A DNA stretch of 64,000 nucleotides from Marisediminitalea lipolytica. Its GTDB lineage: Bacteria; Pseudomonadota; Gammaproteobacteria; Enterobacterales; Alteromonadaceae. The position numbers and the translations under genes were made by a program. Location: contig NZ_MJIC01000002.1 of assembly GCF_001758465.1 (NCBI RefSeq), forward strand, positions 1 to 64,000, in the 5' to 3' direction. Under the pieces are notes generated by a model that saw nothing but the letters and a program-made list of their open reading frames with translations, ran no database searches and had not been told where the DNA came from. Every line of letters starts with the position of its first letter. Positions within the stretch are counted from its first letter, which is position 1. Positions 17,001 through 25,046 of this stretch are shown here, in pieces.

Positions 17001-18128
17001 ATGAATATGAAGTCTTTATTTAATCGCACTGTACTTACAGCAGCACTGCTGTCGGCGAACCTGTTCACCGCCCAGGCAGCTCAGGCCGGCGATACCCCGG
17101 TTGCCGATTGTGTGTTACGCGAAACACCGTTCAGCGTGCAACTGCCAGCCTATGACGTGATGACCCGCCCTGAAGCCAGAGCGATCACCGAAAAATACTA
17201 TCCGGGGCTTTTTGAAGTGCTGCCGGCCTGGTTGCTCAGCGAAAAAATGCCGTCTTTTGCGACGATTCTGACGCTTGAACAACTTATTGAACGTGCCGAT
17301 CCAGCCAAACCACGGCTAGCCGAACTGGATGCTGAGCTCAGCGCACTACCCGTCACTGAAGAAGTTAAAGCAGCCCGCTGTGCGCGCTTTGACGCCGAGC
17401 CTCAGTACTTTACCGTTGATGACTCGCAGGTACAGGTGTTGGTGTTCCAGAAAATTAACGGCTATGACCATGGCCGCTCTGTTACAGCGGCGACGGAAGC
17501 ATTAACCCGGATGTCCAAAGAGATGGGTTATGGCGTAACCGTAACTGCCAATGGCGGCGCGTTCAATGCGAATAACCTGTCGCAGTTTGACGTGGTGGTA
17601 TGGAATAACGTTAGTGGTGATACCCTGACCTTGTCGCAACGGGCAGCCTTTGAAGACTACATCAATAACGGTGGTGGTTTTCTTGGTGTGCATGCATCAG
17701 GCGGTGATTCCATTTATTTCTGGGAATGGTACCGGGATGCGCTGTTAGGCGTGCAGTTTATTGGTCACCCGATGGAGCCGCAGTTTCAGCAGGCAACGCT
17801 GACAACGCACGAAAACTCAGCCCACATTGCAGAGTCTCTGCCTGAGCACTGGTCTGTTAAGGACGAGTGGTACTCTTTTGCCGCAGAACCTGACCTGGAT
17901 GGTGTGGAATACGTGATTACCATTGATGAATCCAGCTATAAGCCGGGTAATCTGGCAATGGGGGGCGTGCACCCTATCGCCTGGAAACACTGCGTTGAAG
18001 CAGGCCGGGCAATGTACACCGCTATTGGCCACCGCGAAGAAATGTATGATGTGCCAGAGAACATCACACTGATTAAAGATGCCCTGAAATGGACATCAGG
18101 TCAGGGCGAAAAGGTTTGTCAGCCATAA
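17001..18128 (+). CDS. Exported ThuA-domain protein with unusual N-terminal region
   Basis: The 375-residue protein has a signal peptide (1-29, AQAAQAG). A helical region follows, to about residue 130, with two cysteines (VADC, AARC) and no recognised domain. Then comes a ThuA/trehalose-utilisation domain (about 143-370) of the class-I glutamine amidotransferase fold: QVLVFQKINGYDH, GGGFLGVHASGGD, GHPMEPQF and PIAWKH. ThuA proteins are tied to 3-keto sugar metabolism in rhizobia. The gene lies 6 bases after the small subunit of a GMC dehydrogenase, so it probably acts on the oxidised sugar in the periplasm. That role is inferred. Confidence 0.83.
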   Translation: MNMKSLFNRTVLTAALLSANLFTAQAAQAGDTPVADCVLRETPFSVQLPAYDVMTRPEARAITEKYYPGLFEVLPAWLLSEKMPSFATILTLEQLIERADPAKPRLAELDAELSALPVTEEVKAARCARFDAEPQYFTVDDSQVQVLVFQKINGYDHGRSVTAATEALTRMSKEMGYGVTVTANGGAFNANNLSQFDVVVWNNVSGDTLTLSQRAAFEDYINNGGGFLGVHASGGDSIYFWEWYRDALLGVQFIGHPMEPQFQQATLTTHENSAHIAESLPEHWSVKDEWYSFAAEPDLDGVEYVITIDESSYKPGNLAMGGVHPIAWKHCVEAGRAMYTAIGHREEMYDVPENITLIKDALKWTSGQGEKVCQP

Positions 18129-18141
18129 ACCAGCTGCAACG

Positions 18142-18169
18142 AAAAAGGCTCCTGCTAAGGAGCCTTTTT
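18142..18169 (+). terminator. Terminator of the GMC/ThuA operon
   Basis: A perfect 12-bp stem (18142-18153 and 18158-18169) with a 4-base loop and T run lies 14 bases after the ThuA stop. Confidence 0.9.
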
Positions 18170-18185
18170 ACTTTTGAGCCAGCAC

Positions 18186-18335
18186 TCACCCATGTGATTC
18201 ATCGAGCCGCTCATCAAGCAATTGAGATTTTTTCTTAATCTTACAGCCGAATATTTTTTGTGTGTTTTTTCGACCTAAATACCAGGCAACAGTATATGGA
18301 TGTGCTCGCTTGAAGAATCGTTTAAACGCATTCAT
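18186..18335 (-). CDS. Candidate small basic protein, 49 residues
   Basis: This short open frame starts MNAFKRFFKRAHPYTVAWYL and ends with DERLDESHG. An AGGGG site stands seven bases before the ATG. The first 37 residues are rich in Lys/Arg with several aromatics and one Cys, followed by an acidic tail. It resembles nothing named; similar short basic proteins occur near stress genes in gammaproteobacteria, but that is not evidence of function. It could be chance; the ribosome site and length are the only support. Confidence 0.35.
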   Translation of the reverse strand: MNAFKRFFKRAHPYTVAWYLGRKNTQKIFGCKIKKKSQLLDERLDESHG

Positions 18336-18668
18336 TGTTCATCCCCTGTTTTAACTACTACGCTCTTTTACTATAGAACACCGCTGCAGAAATCGCCAGA
18401 GCGACTATTAAAATCGTATACCATCTGACGAAAAGCCATATTCTAAAATATTTTTAACCTGTTTATTTTAAAAGCATTTTAGCATTTTCTACGATGATAA
18501 AAATCACGCATAAAAAAGTTTTTCGGCAACGGAATAATAGCGGTGTTAATTTTAATACTCAGCTTAGCGCCCCAAGGATCAGCAACTTCACGCATTCTAA
18601 TTAAAAATAACAAAGGTGAATGACTCGATTAATCGAGCTAGTCGATTTCCACCGCACACCACACTATA
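18336..18668. other. AT-rich intergenic region with a 14-bp palindrome
   Basis: No convincing gene is seen. CTCGATTAATCGAG (18624-18637) is a perfect palindrome flanked by GA and CTAGTC, near the end of the convergent or upstream units. A 38-codon frame at 18479-18595 (-) has no ribosome site. Confidence 0.4.
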
Positions 18669-19367
18669 TTACTCACTTAGTCCTAAATCCGCGGCGCTAA
18701 GATGATCGGTAAGGTGTGGCTTGCCTTTAACATAGAAATGCCGGAACACATTAAAATAGTGGCCAAGGGTTGCAGCAGCCTGTGTTTCTCCGGCCATATT
18801 CAGCACTTCAACGCCGACTTCAGCGGTACACAACTGATGTGCATGGGCGGCCTCTCTAAGTTTATATTCCGAATTCATCTGAGGCTGAATCCCCAGTACC
18901 GGGATGCCCTGCAGGTACTCACTTTTGCGAAACATTTTACGCGCTTCACGCCAGGTGCCATCCAACATGATAAACAGCGGCCGTTTACCATTATCAGCAA
19001 CCGCATAAGCACGTCGCTCAGGTTCAGCATACTCATGAGGAAAAATGATAAAAGGCTGATAGCGGTTATTTTCCAACAGCTGCATAAACTCAGTGGCGGG
19101 CTCGGTGCGATGCCAGGTAAAGGCATAGTTTGTTTTAGCCACATCGGCTATTAAACGGCCAGTGTTGGTGGGTTTGTAACATTCACCCTTATACATTAAA
19201 AAAACAAACACACTGTCGGCCACAGGTGCGGGGACATGAGCACAAATGCAATGAGGGGTTGGCAATAAGCAAGCCTCACAGCGTACGACTTTACCTCCAC
19301 GAGCGAGGAAAGGGCGGGTAGAATGAAGCAGCTCTCGCTGTCGCAGGGCTAAAACAGAATTATGCAA
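18669..19367 (-). CDS. tapT: DTW-domain tRNA-uridine aminocarboxypropyltransferase
   Basis: This 232-residue protein matches E. coli TapT (YfiP) over its length. It has RPFLARGGKVVRCEACLLP with the zinc-type Cys pairs (CEAC, CIC), KPTNTGRLIADV, and the family motif LDGTWREARKMFRKS near residue 140. The enzyme transfers the 3-amino-3-carboxypropyl group of S-adenosylmethionine to U47 of tRNA (acp3U). It stands alone on the minus strand between unrelated genes. Confidence 0.88.
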   Translation of the reverse strand: MHNSVLALRQRELLHSTRPFLARGGKVVRCEACLLPTPHCICAHVPAPVADSVFVFLMYKGECYKPTNTGRLIADVAKTNYAFTWHRTEPATEFMQLLENNRYQPFIIFPHEYAEPERRAYAVADNGKRPLFIMLDGTWREARKMFRKSEYLQGIPVLGIQPQMNSEYKLREAAHAHQLCTAEVGVEVLNMAGETQAAATLGHYFNVFRHFYVKGKPHLTDHLSAADLGLSE

Positions 19368-19476
19368 AACCAGGCCGTCGAAACAGTAAACAGAAGCGCT
19401 ATTGTATCGTGTTGATACCCCTTCTCACTAGTTTCTTATACACAATAAAGACAGGCAGCCAAACGACCTGGTTTGC

Positions 19477-20337
19477 TTACAAACTTTGGATAAAGCTTTT
19501 ATAAGCGTCCTGGGTTATCGGACTTCTCATCAGTTTGTTGTGGCCCACTCCCTCTACCACAACCAGCTTTTTATTGCTCGAGGGCGATACCTTATACAAA
19601 ATCTGGCTGTACTTAGGCGGCGTGGTTAAATCATTCTCTCCGACCATGATTAACAACGGCCCTTTGTAGCTTCCAACCTGATAAGCATTATCCACTGCCG
19701 CCAGTTTGGGTGAAAGTTTAATCCGCGTAAACCAGTCAGACCAGCCTGGCGAGTTGTCGTTAAGTAGTTGCGAAAGATTCACAATGGGCCCTTCCAGCAC
19801 GACACCATCGGGTGCACGTTCGAGAGCAATATTAGCCGCCACCGCCGTACCCAGTTCAATACCATGCACGATGAAAGGTTTATCGTTACGCAAGGTGTTT
19901 GCGGCAAAATCATATACCGCCAGGGCATCGGCCAGCATGGCTTCGGGATCGAGTTTAGCGGGTTTATCGCTGATACCGGCACCAGGATAATCAAACCAGA
20001 TAACATTAGCCGGGATCGCGCCAAAACGATGCACAATATTGGCAGATTGATTGATGGTCATGCCATTACCACCAAACAGTAAAATGTTCGCCCTGGCATC
20101 CTCGTAGATAGCCTGGACACCACGCAGTTTGTGGCCATCCTGACTGGTTAAGCTAACTGCCTTAAGGGCAACCGATAAATTATCCTTAAACGCCTGTTCT
20201 TTAAAACGGGTGAGATCGAGCTTTTCAGTTTTGGCCGACTGATAAATAAGATTCGCTGGCGTAACATTGATTACACAGCCAGTCACAAAGACAACCACAG
20301 CGGTAAGAATAAAAGAGGCTTTAAAGTAATGGCCCAT
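19477..20337 (-). CDS. Alpha/beta-hydrolase-fold lipoprotein without the serine nucleophile
   Basis: The 286-residue protein begins with a lipoprotein signal (FVTGC, C21) and has the fold of BAAT/FrsA-like or ABHD17-like hydrolases: FDYPGAGISD at about 115-124, D236 in MVGENDLTTP and H266 in VEGVGHNKL. At the nucleophile elbow, where GxSxG is expected, the sequence reads G159-I-E161-L-G163. The GAA codon is clear, so the serine is replaced by glutamate while Asp and His remain. It is either catalytically inactive (a binding or scaffold protein) or uses another mechanism. Membrane-anchored, facing the periplasm. Confidence 0.8.
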   Translation of the reverse strand: MGHYFKASFILTAVVVFVTGCVINVTPANLIYQSAKTEKLDLTRFKEQAFKDNLSVALKAVSLTSQDGHKLRGVQAIYEDARANILLFGGNGMTINQSANIVHRFGAIPANVIWFDYPGAGISDKPAKLDPEAMLADALAVYDFAANTLRNDKPFIVHGIELGTAVAANIALERAPDGVVLEGPIVNLSQLLNDNSPGWSDWFTRIKLSPKLAAVDNAYQVGSYKGPLLIMVGENDLTTPPKYSQILYKVSPSSNKKLVVVEGVGHNKLMRSPITQDAYKSFIQSL

Positions 20338-20421
20338 GCCTTTCCCTGGATAACACTAAACTGCTTTAAGCGTAACAGCAAAACCACATAAAATCAGTAG
20401 CCACGAATATTTAAGCTAACG

Positions 20422-20451
20422 AAAGCCGGTACACAATTCGGCACCGGCTTT
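20422..20451 (-). terminator. Hairpin after galM
   Basis: Perfect 9-bp arms AAAGCCGGT/ACCGGCTTT with a 12-base loop lie just downstream of the galM stop. The T run after it on the minus strand is short and interrupted, so termination strength is unclear. Confidence 0.55.
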
Positions 20452-20467
20452 AAGTTGGATGATGGCT

Positions 20468-21529
20468 TTATCTCACCCCAAAAGCGTACACGATACGGGT
20501 GGAGTACTGCTCGCCCGGCAACAGCGTTGCCGAGGGGAAGTCTGCCCGGTTTGGCGTATCAGGGAAGCACTGTGGCTCCAGGCAAAATGCACCACGGCGA
20601 TGATGCTCCTGACCAGTTCCGCTGGTCTCTGCGGCCAGGAAATTCGCTGTATAGAATTGTATCCCCGGCGCATCGGTCAGTACTTTCAGTACCCGTCCGG
20701 AAGTGGGTTCATACACGCATGCCGCTTCTGCTAATGCCGGACTGGCCTCAGTTTTTAAGACATAGTTGTGATCATAGCCACTACCCAGCAGCAGTTGCTC
20801 ATGCTGAGTGTCTATGTCACGGCCGATGGTTTTCGGCGTGGTAAAATCAAATGGTGTGTCAGCCACCGCCATGAGTTCAGCACATGGAATAATATTGTTG
20901 TCTACTGGCGTAATAAACTGGCTGTTGAGCTGTAGCTCATGGTCAAGTACAGAGCCGGTACCGGCAAGGTTAAAGTAAGAGTGCTGGGTCAGGTTTACGA
21001 TAGTTGGTTTATTAGTGGTAGCCACAAACTGCATATCCAGCGTGTTATCGTCGGTCAGGGTATAGGTGACTTCCACAGACAACTCACCGGGATATCCCTG
21101 ATCGCCATCCGGACTTACCAGTTTGAGGATCACGCCCGCACTATTTTGTGTGGCGAATGGGGTCATCTGCCAGACTTTTTTATTAAAGCCCTGTTCGCCC
21201 CCATGTAAATGATTACTACCGTTATTGGTTGCTAACGCATAATCTACCCCGTCAAGGCTAAACTTACCGCCGCTAATGCGGTTAGCATAACGGCCAACCA
21301 GCGCCCCAAGATAGGCGCCATCTTGTTCGTAGTCGGCCAGGGTTTCCAAACCATACACAATATTGTCCGATTGCCCATCGGCATCCGGCGTCAGAATACG
21401 GGTAATAATGCCTCCCAGACTAATAACATCCACTTCGATATGGTGTCGGTTTTTCAGGGTGACTTTTTCAACCGGTGTCGCATCACTTAGCTCACCGAAA
21501 GCGCGGATAGTGGCGCTGGGCATTGTCAT
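20468..21529 (-). CDS. galM: Aldose 1-epimerase (galactose mutarotase)
   Basis: The 353-residue protein has the GalM landmarks: GRYANRISGGKF near residue 79, NHLHGG with the first catalytic histidine near residue 107, TQHSYFNLAG with the second, DHNYVL, and GIQFYTANF ahead of the C-terminal base region. It interconverts the anomers of galactose and glucose. An AAGGA site precedes the ATG. It lies apart from galT-galK-sglT, and no GalR-like palindrome was seen in front of it. Confidence 0.95.
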   Translation of the reverse strand: MTMPSATIRAFGELSDATPVEKVTLKNRHHIEVDVISLGGIITRILTPDADGQSDNIVYGLETLADYEQDGAYLGALVGRYANRISGGKFSLDGVDYALATNNGSNHLHGGEQGFNKKVWQMTPFATQNSAGVILKLVSPDGDQGYPGELSVEVTYTLTDDNTLDMQFVATTNKPTIVNLTQHSYFNLAGTGSVLDHELQLNSQFITPVDNNIIPCAELMAVADTPFDFTTPKTIGRDIDTQHEQLLLGSGYDHNYVLKTEASPALAEAACVYEPTSGRVLKVLTDAPGIQFYTANFLAAETSGTGQEHHRRGAFCLEPQCFPDTPNRADFPSATLLPGEQYSTRIVYAFGVR

Positions 21530-21635
21530 AGATAGTCCTTGCTGAGTAGCGATGCCCGCTTTGACATCGCCTTTTTAAATGTAAACACGCTGAATCCCCG
21601 AAGGGTAATGGCATTTCAGCGCTTAAAGCAGAAAG

Positions 21636-22220
21636 TTAAATCTGGATTTCGCCATTTTTAACCATAATACAATCCATACCGGCAGCAGCGGCGGCCTGCT
21701 TTCCAATAGCGGTGTCTTCAAATACGACGCATTTAGCCGGCTCAATCCCCATTTGCTGGGCCACGGTTAAAAAAGTTTCAGGATGCGGTTTACCGCGAGA
21801 AACATCGGTAGCGGTCACCAGGGTATCAATCCGGTTTAGCAGCCCTTTTGCGGCGAGCAAGTGTTCGGCCTGCAAGCGCTCAGCCCCTGTACCAATGCCA
21901 ATCGCCATGGTTGGCCGGTAATGCTCAAACACCGCCATAGTAGATGCAATCAGGACGGGTTCAAGCTCCATGGATTCCCAGGTCTCGCGCTTAAATCGGG
22001 CCACTTCAGTAGGGTCGTTTTGCATGCCAAACTTATTGTTTAGTACGATTACCGTTTGCCAGGTGGGCACGCCCCCCAACGAATTCATGTAATGGGCATC
22101 AAAGGGATAACCGTAACGTTCGCAGGTGACTTTCCACGCCTCCATATGCCCTGGCATCGAATCAATCAGCGTGCCATCCATATCGAACACGATTCCCTCG
22201 TAAGGACTTAAATCGACCAT
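21636..22220 (-). CDS. HAD phosphatase, YqaB/beta-phosphoglucomutase-like
   Basis: The start is the ATG of MVDLSPYEGIVFDMDGT, with AGGAG upstream. The 194-residue protein has HAD motif I D13-M-D15-G-T17, a small helical cap, motif II in GIGTGAE, the lysine of GKPHPETF, and motif IV VFEDTAIG. E. coli YqaB, the closest remembered relative, removes phosphate from fructose-1-phosphate and 6-phosphogluconate. Being next to galM suggests sugar-phosphate housekeeping. The substrate is inferred only by family. Confidence 0.85.
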   Translation of the reverse strand: MVDLSPYEGIVFDMDGTLIDSMPGHMEAWKVTCERYGYPFDAHYMNSLGGVPTWQTVIVLNNKFGMQNDPTEVARFKRETWESMELEPVLIASTMAVFEHYRPTMAIGIGTGAERLQAEHLLAAKGLLNRIDTLVTATDVSRGKPHPETFLTVAQQMGIEPAKCVVFEDTAIGKQAAAAAGMDCIMVKNGEIQI

Positions 22221-22258
22221 AAACACTCCTGCACCTGCCCCGTATTTGATAACTTCGC

Positions 22259-22309
22259 TATGATACCTGAAAAATCCCCTGATGTGCCTTTACGCGTCAC
22301 GGTATCATA
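22259..22309. repeat. Long-loop inverted repeat between S10 peptidase and HAD genes
   Basis: TATGATACC (22259-22267) and GGTATCATA (22301-22309) are perfect 9-bp arms around 33 bases. No T run follows; it may be a processing hairpin or an operator. Confidence 0.35.
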
Positions 22310-22321
22310 GCCGAATCCGCG

Positions 22322-23842
22322 CTATTTATTGGTGGGAGTATGCCCTTCAATAAAGCTGCGAATATCATTGAACAACTGTATTCTGGCCTCGCCGTTCACA
22401 TACATCATGTGGCCGCCCTCATAATAGCTGTACCAGATTTGCTCACTGTTAATGCCATGGCGGTTAAGCGTATATTCGGCGTCAAAAAATGGCGTGACTA
22501 AATCATAGTAACCTGACGCCACCAACACATCGAGCTGAGGGTTAATTCGGAGAGCTTCCGACAACTCTCTGGCGGTGTTCACGTAAGAAGGTTCCCAGGA
22601 TGAGCCGTCTTTCGTGGTGCGATAGCGCCAGTTGCGACTCAGATTAGGGTCTGCCGGCGACAGGTACTGGCGTTCCCAGTTCACCTGTAAACTGTTGTGC
22701 ATATGCACCTGCAGCGCGCTGTTAAACGCTGCCGCCAGGCTATCTGAGGCGGCATCCCGTTTGGTTGCATCGGCAATATCGTCGCGCTCATCACCCAGGT
22801 AGCGGGCATCCAGCAAGCCCACTGTTTTACTTTCGTTGCGCAATAGCTCCTTGGCAAATCTCCGGGCGCTGATACGCAGGTCTGCGCGCTCAATATAGTC
22901 CTGATTTAATCCGGTAAAATAGGCCAGACGCTCTGCCAAATAGGTACGCTGGTCCGGGGCAAGACGGTTACCCGCGAATAAGCCCGGTAACAGTTCGTCC
23001 ATAGCAAAACGACGGGCTTCGGCCAAAAATGCCGTCTGGTTTTGCTCAGCCGGTGTTACTTTGTGATGATAAAGTGCCGTCGCGGCCATGGTAGGAAGAT
23101 AGGTTACAAAGGAAATAATATTATCCGGAATATACGGTGAAGACCCCTGATAATCCAGCGCCTGCGACACAAACACCAGGCCATTAACATTGATCTTCAT
23201 GGACTTTTGCAGAATATTAGCCACGTAAGCTGCGCGTGTGGTGCCATAACTTTCACCCAGAATAAAAACCGGCGAGCCCCAACGGTTATTCTCTGTCATC
23301 CAGGTACGGATAAACTCCGCCATCGACTGAGCGTCTTCTTTTAACCCCCAGAAAGCTTTGCCTTCATGCTCACCCAGCGCGCGGGAAAAGCCGGTACCAA
23401 CCGGGTCGATAAACACCAAATCGGTCACATCCATTACCGAAGCAGATGACGCCTCAGGCTGGTATGGCGGTAATCCCGGGTGCGATGCATCGGAAGGGAC
23501 AGACACATAGGCAGGCCCCAGTCCGCTCATGTGCAACCAGACTGAAGCTGAGCCCGGACCACCATTCCATACAAAGGTAACCGGTCGCTGAGACGGTTTG
23601 GCATTTTCTTTTAAGTAAGCAAACGAGAAAATGCTGGCCTTGGGCGCACCTTTAAGGTCACGCAGAAAGGTTTCGCCGGCCACGGCGTTATAACTGACTT
23701 TTTGACCGTTAAACTGGCCTTTGTGCTCGGTGATAAAACGTTTTGGCGCAGCTTCGGCGTTAGTATCCGTAGCTTGCGCGCCTACGGGCAAAGCCATGGC
23801 CACCAGGACCAGCAGACATTTAAGGTGTTGTTTAAATTGCAT
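22322..23842 (-). CDS. Exported S10 family serine carboxypeptidase-like protein
   Basis: A 506-residue protein with a signal peptide (1-25, VGAQA). FVWNGGPGSASVWLHMSGLG supplies the oxyanion region and GESYGTTRAAY the catalytic serine. YDLVTPFFDAEY carries the aspartate and EGGHMMYV the histidine. These are the S10 (carboxypeptidase Y) motifs. Bacterial members are periplasmic and act at acid or neutral pH on C-terminal residues. It stands alone. The closest unrelated neighbour is the truncated-gene junction at 24.4 kb. Confidence 0.9.
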   Translation of the reverse strand: MQFKQHLKCLLVLVAMALPVGAQATDTNAEAAPKRFITEHKGQFNGQKVSYNAVAGETFLRDLKGAPKASIFSFAYLKENAKPSQRPVTFVWNGGPGSASVWLHMSGLGPAYVSVPSDASHPGLPPYQPEASSASVMDVTDLVFIDPVGTGFSRALGEHEGKAFWGLKEDAQSMAEFIRTWMTENNRWGSPVFILGESYGTTRAAYVANILQKSMKINVNGLVFVSQALDYQGSSPYIPDNIISFVTYLPTMAATALYHHKVTPAEQNQTAFLAEARRFAMDELLPGLFAGNRLAPDQRTYLAERLAYFTGLNQDYIERADLRISARRFAKELLRNESKTVGLLDARYLGDERDDIADATKRDAASDSLAAAFNSALQVHMHNSLQVNWERQYLSPADPNLSRNWRYRTTKDGSSWEPSYVNTARELSEALRINPQLDVLVASGYYDLVTPFFDAEYTLNRHGINSEQIWYSYYEGGHMMYVNGEARIQLFNDIRSFIEGHTPTNK

Positions 23843-23971
23843 TGATTTTTCACCGATTGGTTTTGTTTACCCTGACCTGCAAAGTATACAACTACCGCTA
23901 CGGTGGCAAGACAACAATCGACAGGTAACGGGCAACAGGCGATTAGCTTTGTTGCCCGTGAATAGATAGGC

Positions 23972-24403
23972 CTAAAAGCGCAGTGATGTTGCCAGCGTTA
24001 ATGAGGCAAGGCCCGAGTCTTCTCCCCCAACATAAATTCCGGCGCCAGCTTGTACCGACCAGGCAGAATTAAACCAGTAATCAACGGTTAACTGGCCAAT
24101 ATCATCATTGGTGTATATATCATCATCAGCAAACTCGGTGATATAGCTCACCCCGGCGCTAAAACGGCGATTGAAGAAATACCGGCCTGCCATTTCCAGT
24201 CGGGTGGAATCGTTAACCAGTGACTCCATGGTCAAATCCCACCCTTCACCACCGGCAATATTAGTATAACGGCCAAACACGCGAGCGGTGAGTTGACTGT
24301 CAGAAACGGAACCGTTGTAAGTACGCCTATTGGCGTTTTCATAAATCAAGCCACCGCCAATCTGCCAGTTGGGTGTAACAAAATAGCCCACATCGGCGTT
24401 GCG
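23972..24403 (-). pseudogene. 5'-truncated outer-membrane beta-barrel protein gene
   Basis: About 143 codons remain, reading from ADVGYFVTPNWQIGGG to the terminal TLATSLRF. Alternating hydrophobic strands, paired turns (NDSTRLEMAGRYFFN, DDDIYTNDDIGQL) and the final phenylalanine are typical of an outer-membrane barrel C-terminus. There is no start codon with a ribosome site and no signal peptide. The coding sequence stops abruptly at about 24403, where an EAL-domain gene fragment begins on the other strand. Only a TTG allows an open frame. A broken gene. Confidence 0.7.
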
Positions 24404-24941
24404 GGAGCACAATCAGCCTTTACCGATTGCAGTGAATATTTCAGCAATGCAGCTGGGGCATCGGGGATTTATTAATACCGTTAAGGAAGTCCTTGAAACA
24501 ACAGGACTCACCGCCCGCAGACTCGAGCAGGAACTTACCGAGAGCACACTGGTAAAAGATCCGAATTACGCGCAGGAAGTGATGTCTCAGCTTCGCGAAA
24601 TTGGTGTGTCGATTTCCATCGATGATTTTGGTACCGGCTATTCCAACCTGGCTCAACTGCGACGTTTCCCCATCGATCGACTGAAAATAGACAAGAGCTT
24701 TATGACTGAAGCGGTACTGAATGAACAGGATGCAGCGATAGTAAAATCAGCGATAGCGCTGGCGCAAATCCTTAATCTGCAGGTCACCACCGAAGGTATT
24801 GAAACCGAGGAACAGCTGGAGTTTGTCCGTTCTCTTAACGGCCAGGAGTATCAGGGTTACTACTACAGTAAAGCGCTGCCGGCGGATGAGTTGCGTATTT
24901 TGCTGGTTGAAAAGCTGGAGAAGATGGGCCTGTCTGCTTAA
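24399..24941 (+). pseudogene. 5'-truncated EAL-domain gene (c-di-GMP phosphodiesterase remnant)
   Basis: About 180 codons cover the C-terminal two thirds of an EAL domain: LPIAVNISAMQLG, ELTES, SIDDFGTGYSNLAQLRRFP, then DRLKIDKSFM and TTEGIETEEQLEF. The segment with the EAL signature and its glutamate, and any sensor or GGDEF part, is absent. The product would not hydrolyse c-di-GMP. The frame starts only from a TTG without a site, at the junction with the outer-membrane protein remnant. Confidence 0.8.
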
Positions 24942-24952
24942 ACATAAAAATC

Positions 24953-24973
24953 TCCGGAGCGCATTGCTCCGGA
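24953..24973 (+). terminator. Terminator after the EAL remnant
   Basis: TCCGGAGC/GCTCCGGA with a 5-base loop, followed by ATTCGTTTTACTT. Confidence 0.6.
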
Positions 24974-25046
24974 ATTCGTTTTACTTCTTAAACCGCAGAA
25001 TCATCGTTACTAATGATCAGTGCGTCTTATGCACTGCAGACCAAGA

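Noticed and set aside
18479..18595. 38-codon frame (-) beginning MREVADPWGAKLS, faintly like an SPFH segment
   Set aside because: No ribosome site, very short, and similarity rests on a few residues (ADPWGAK); could be chance.
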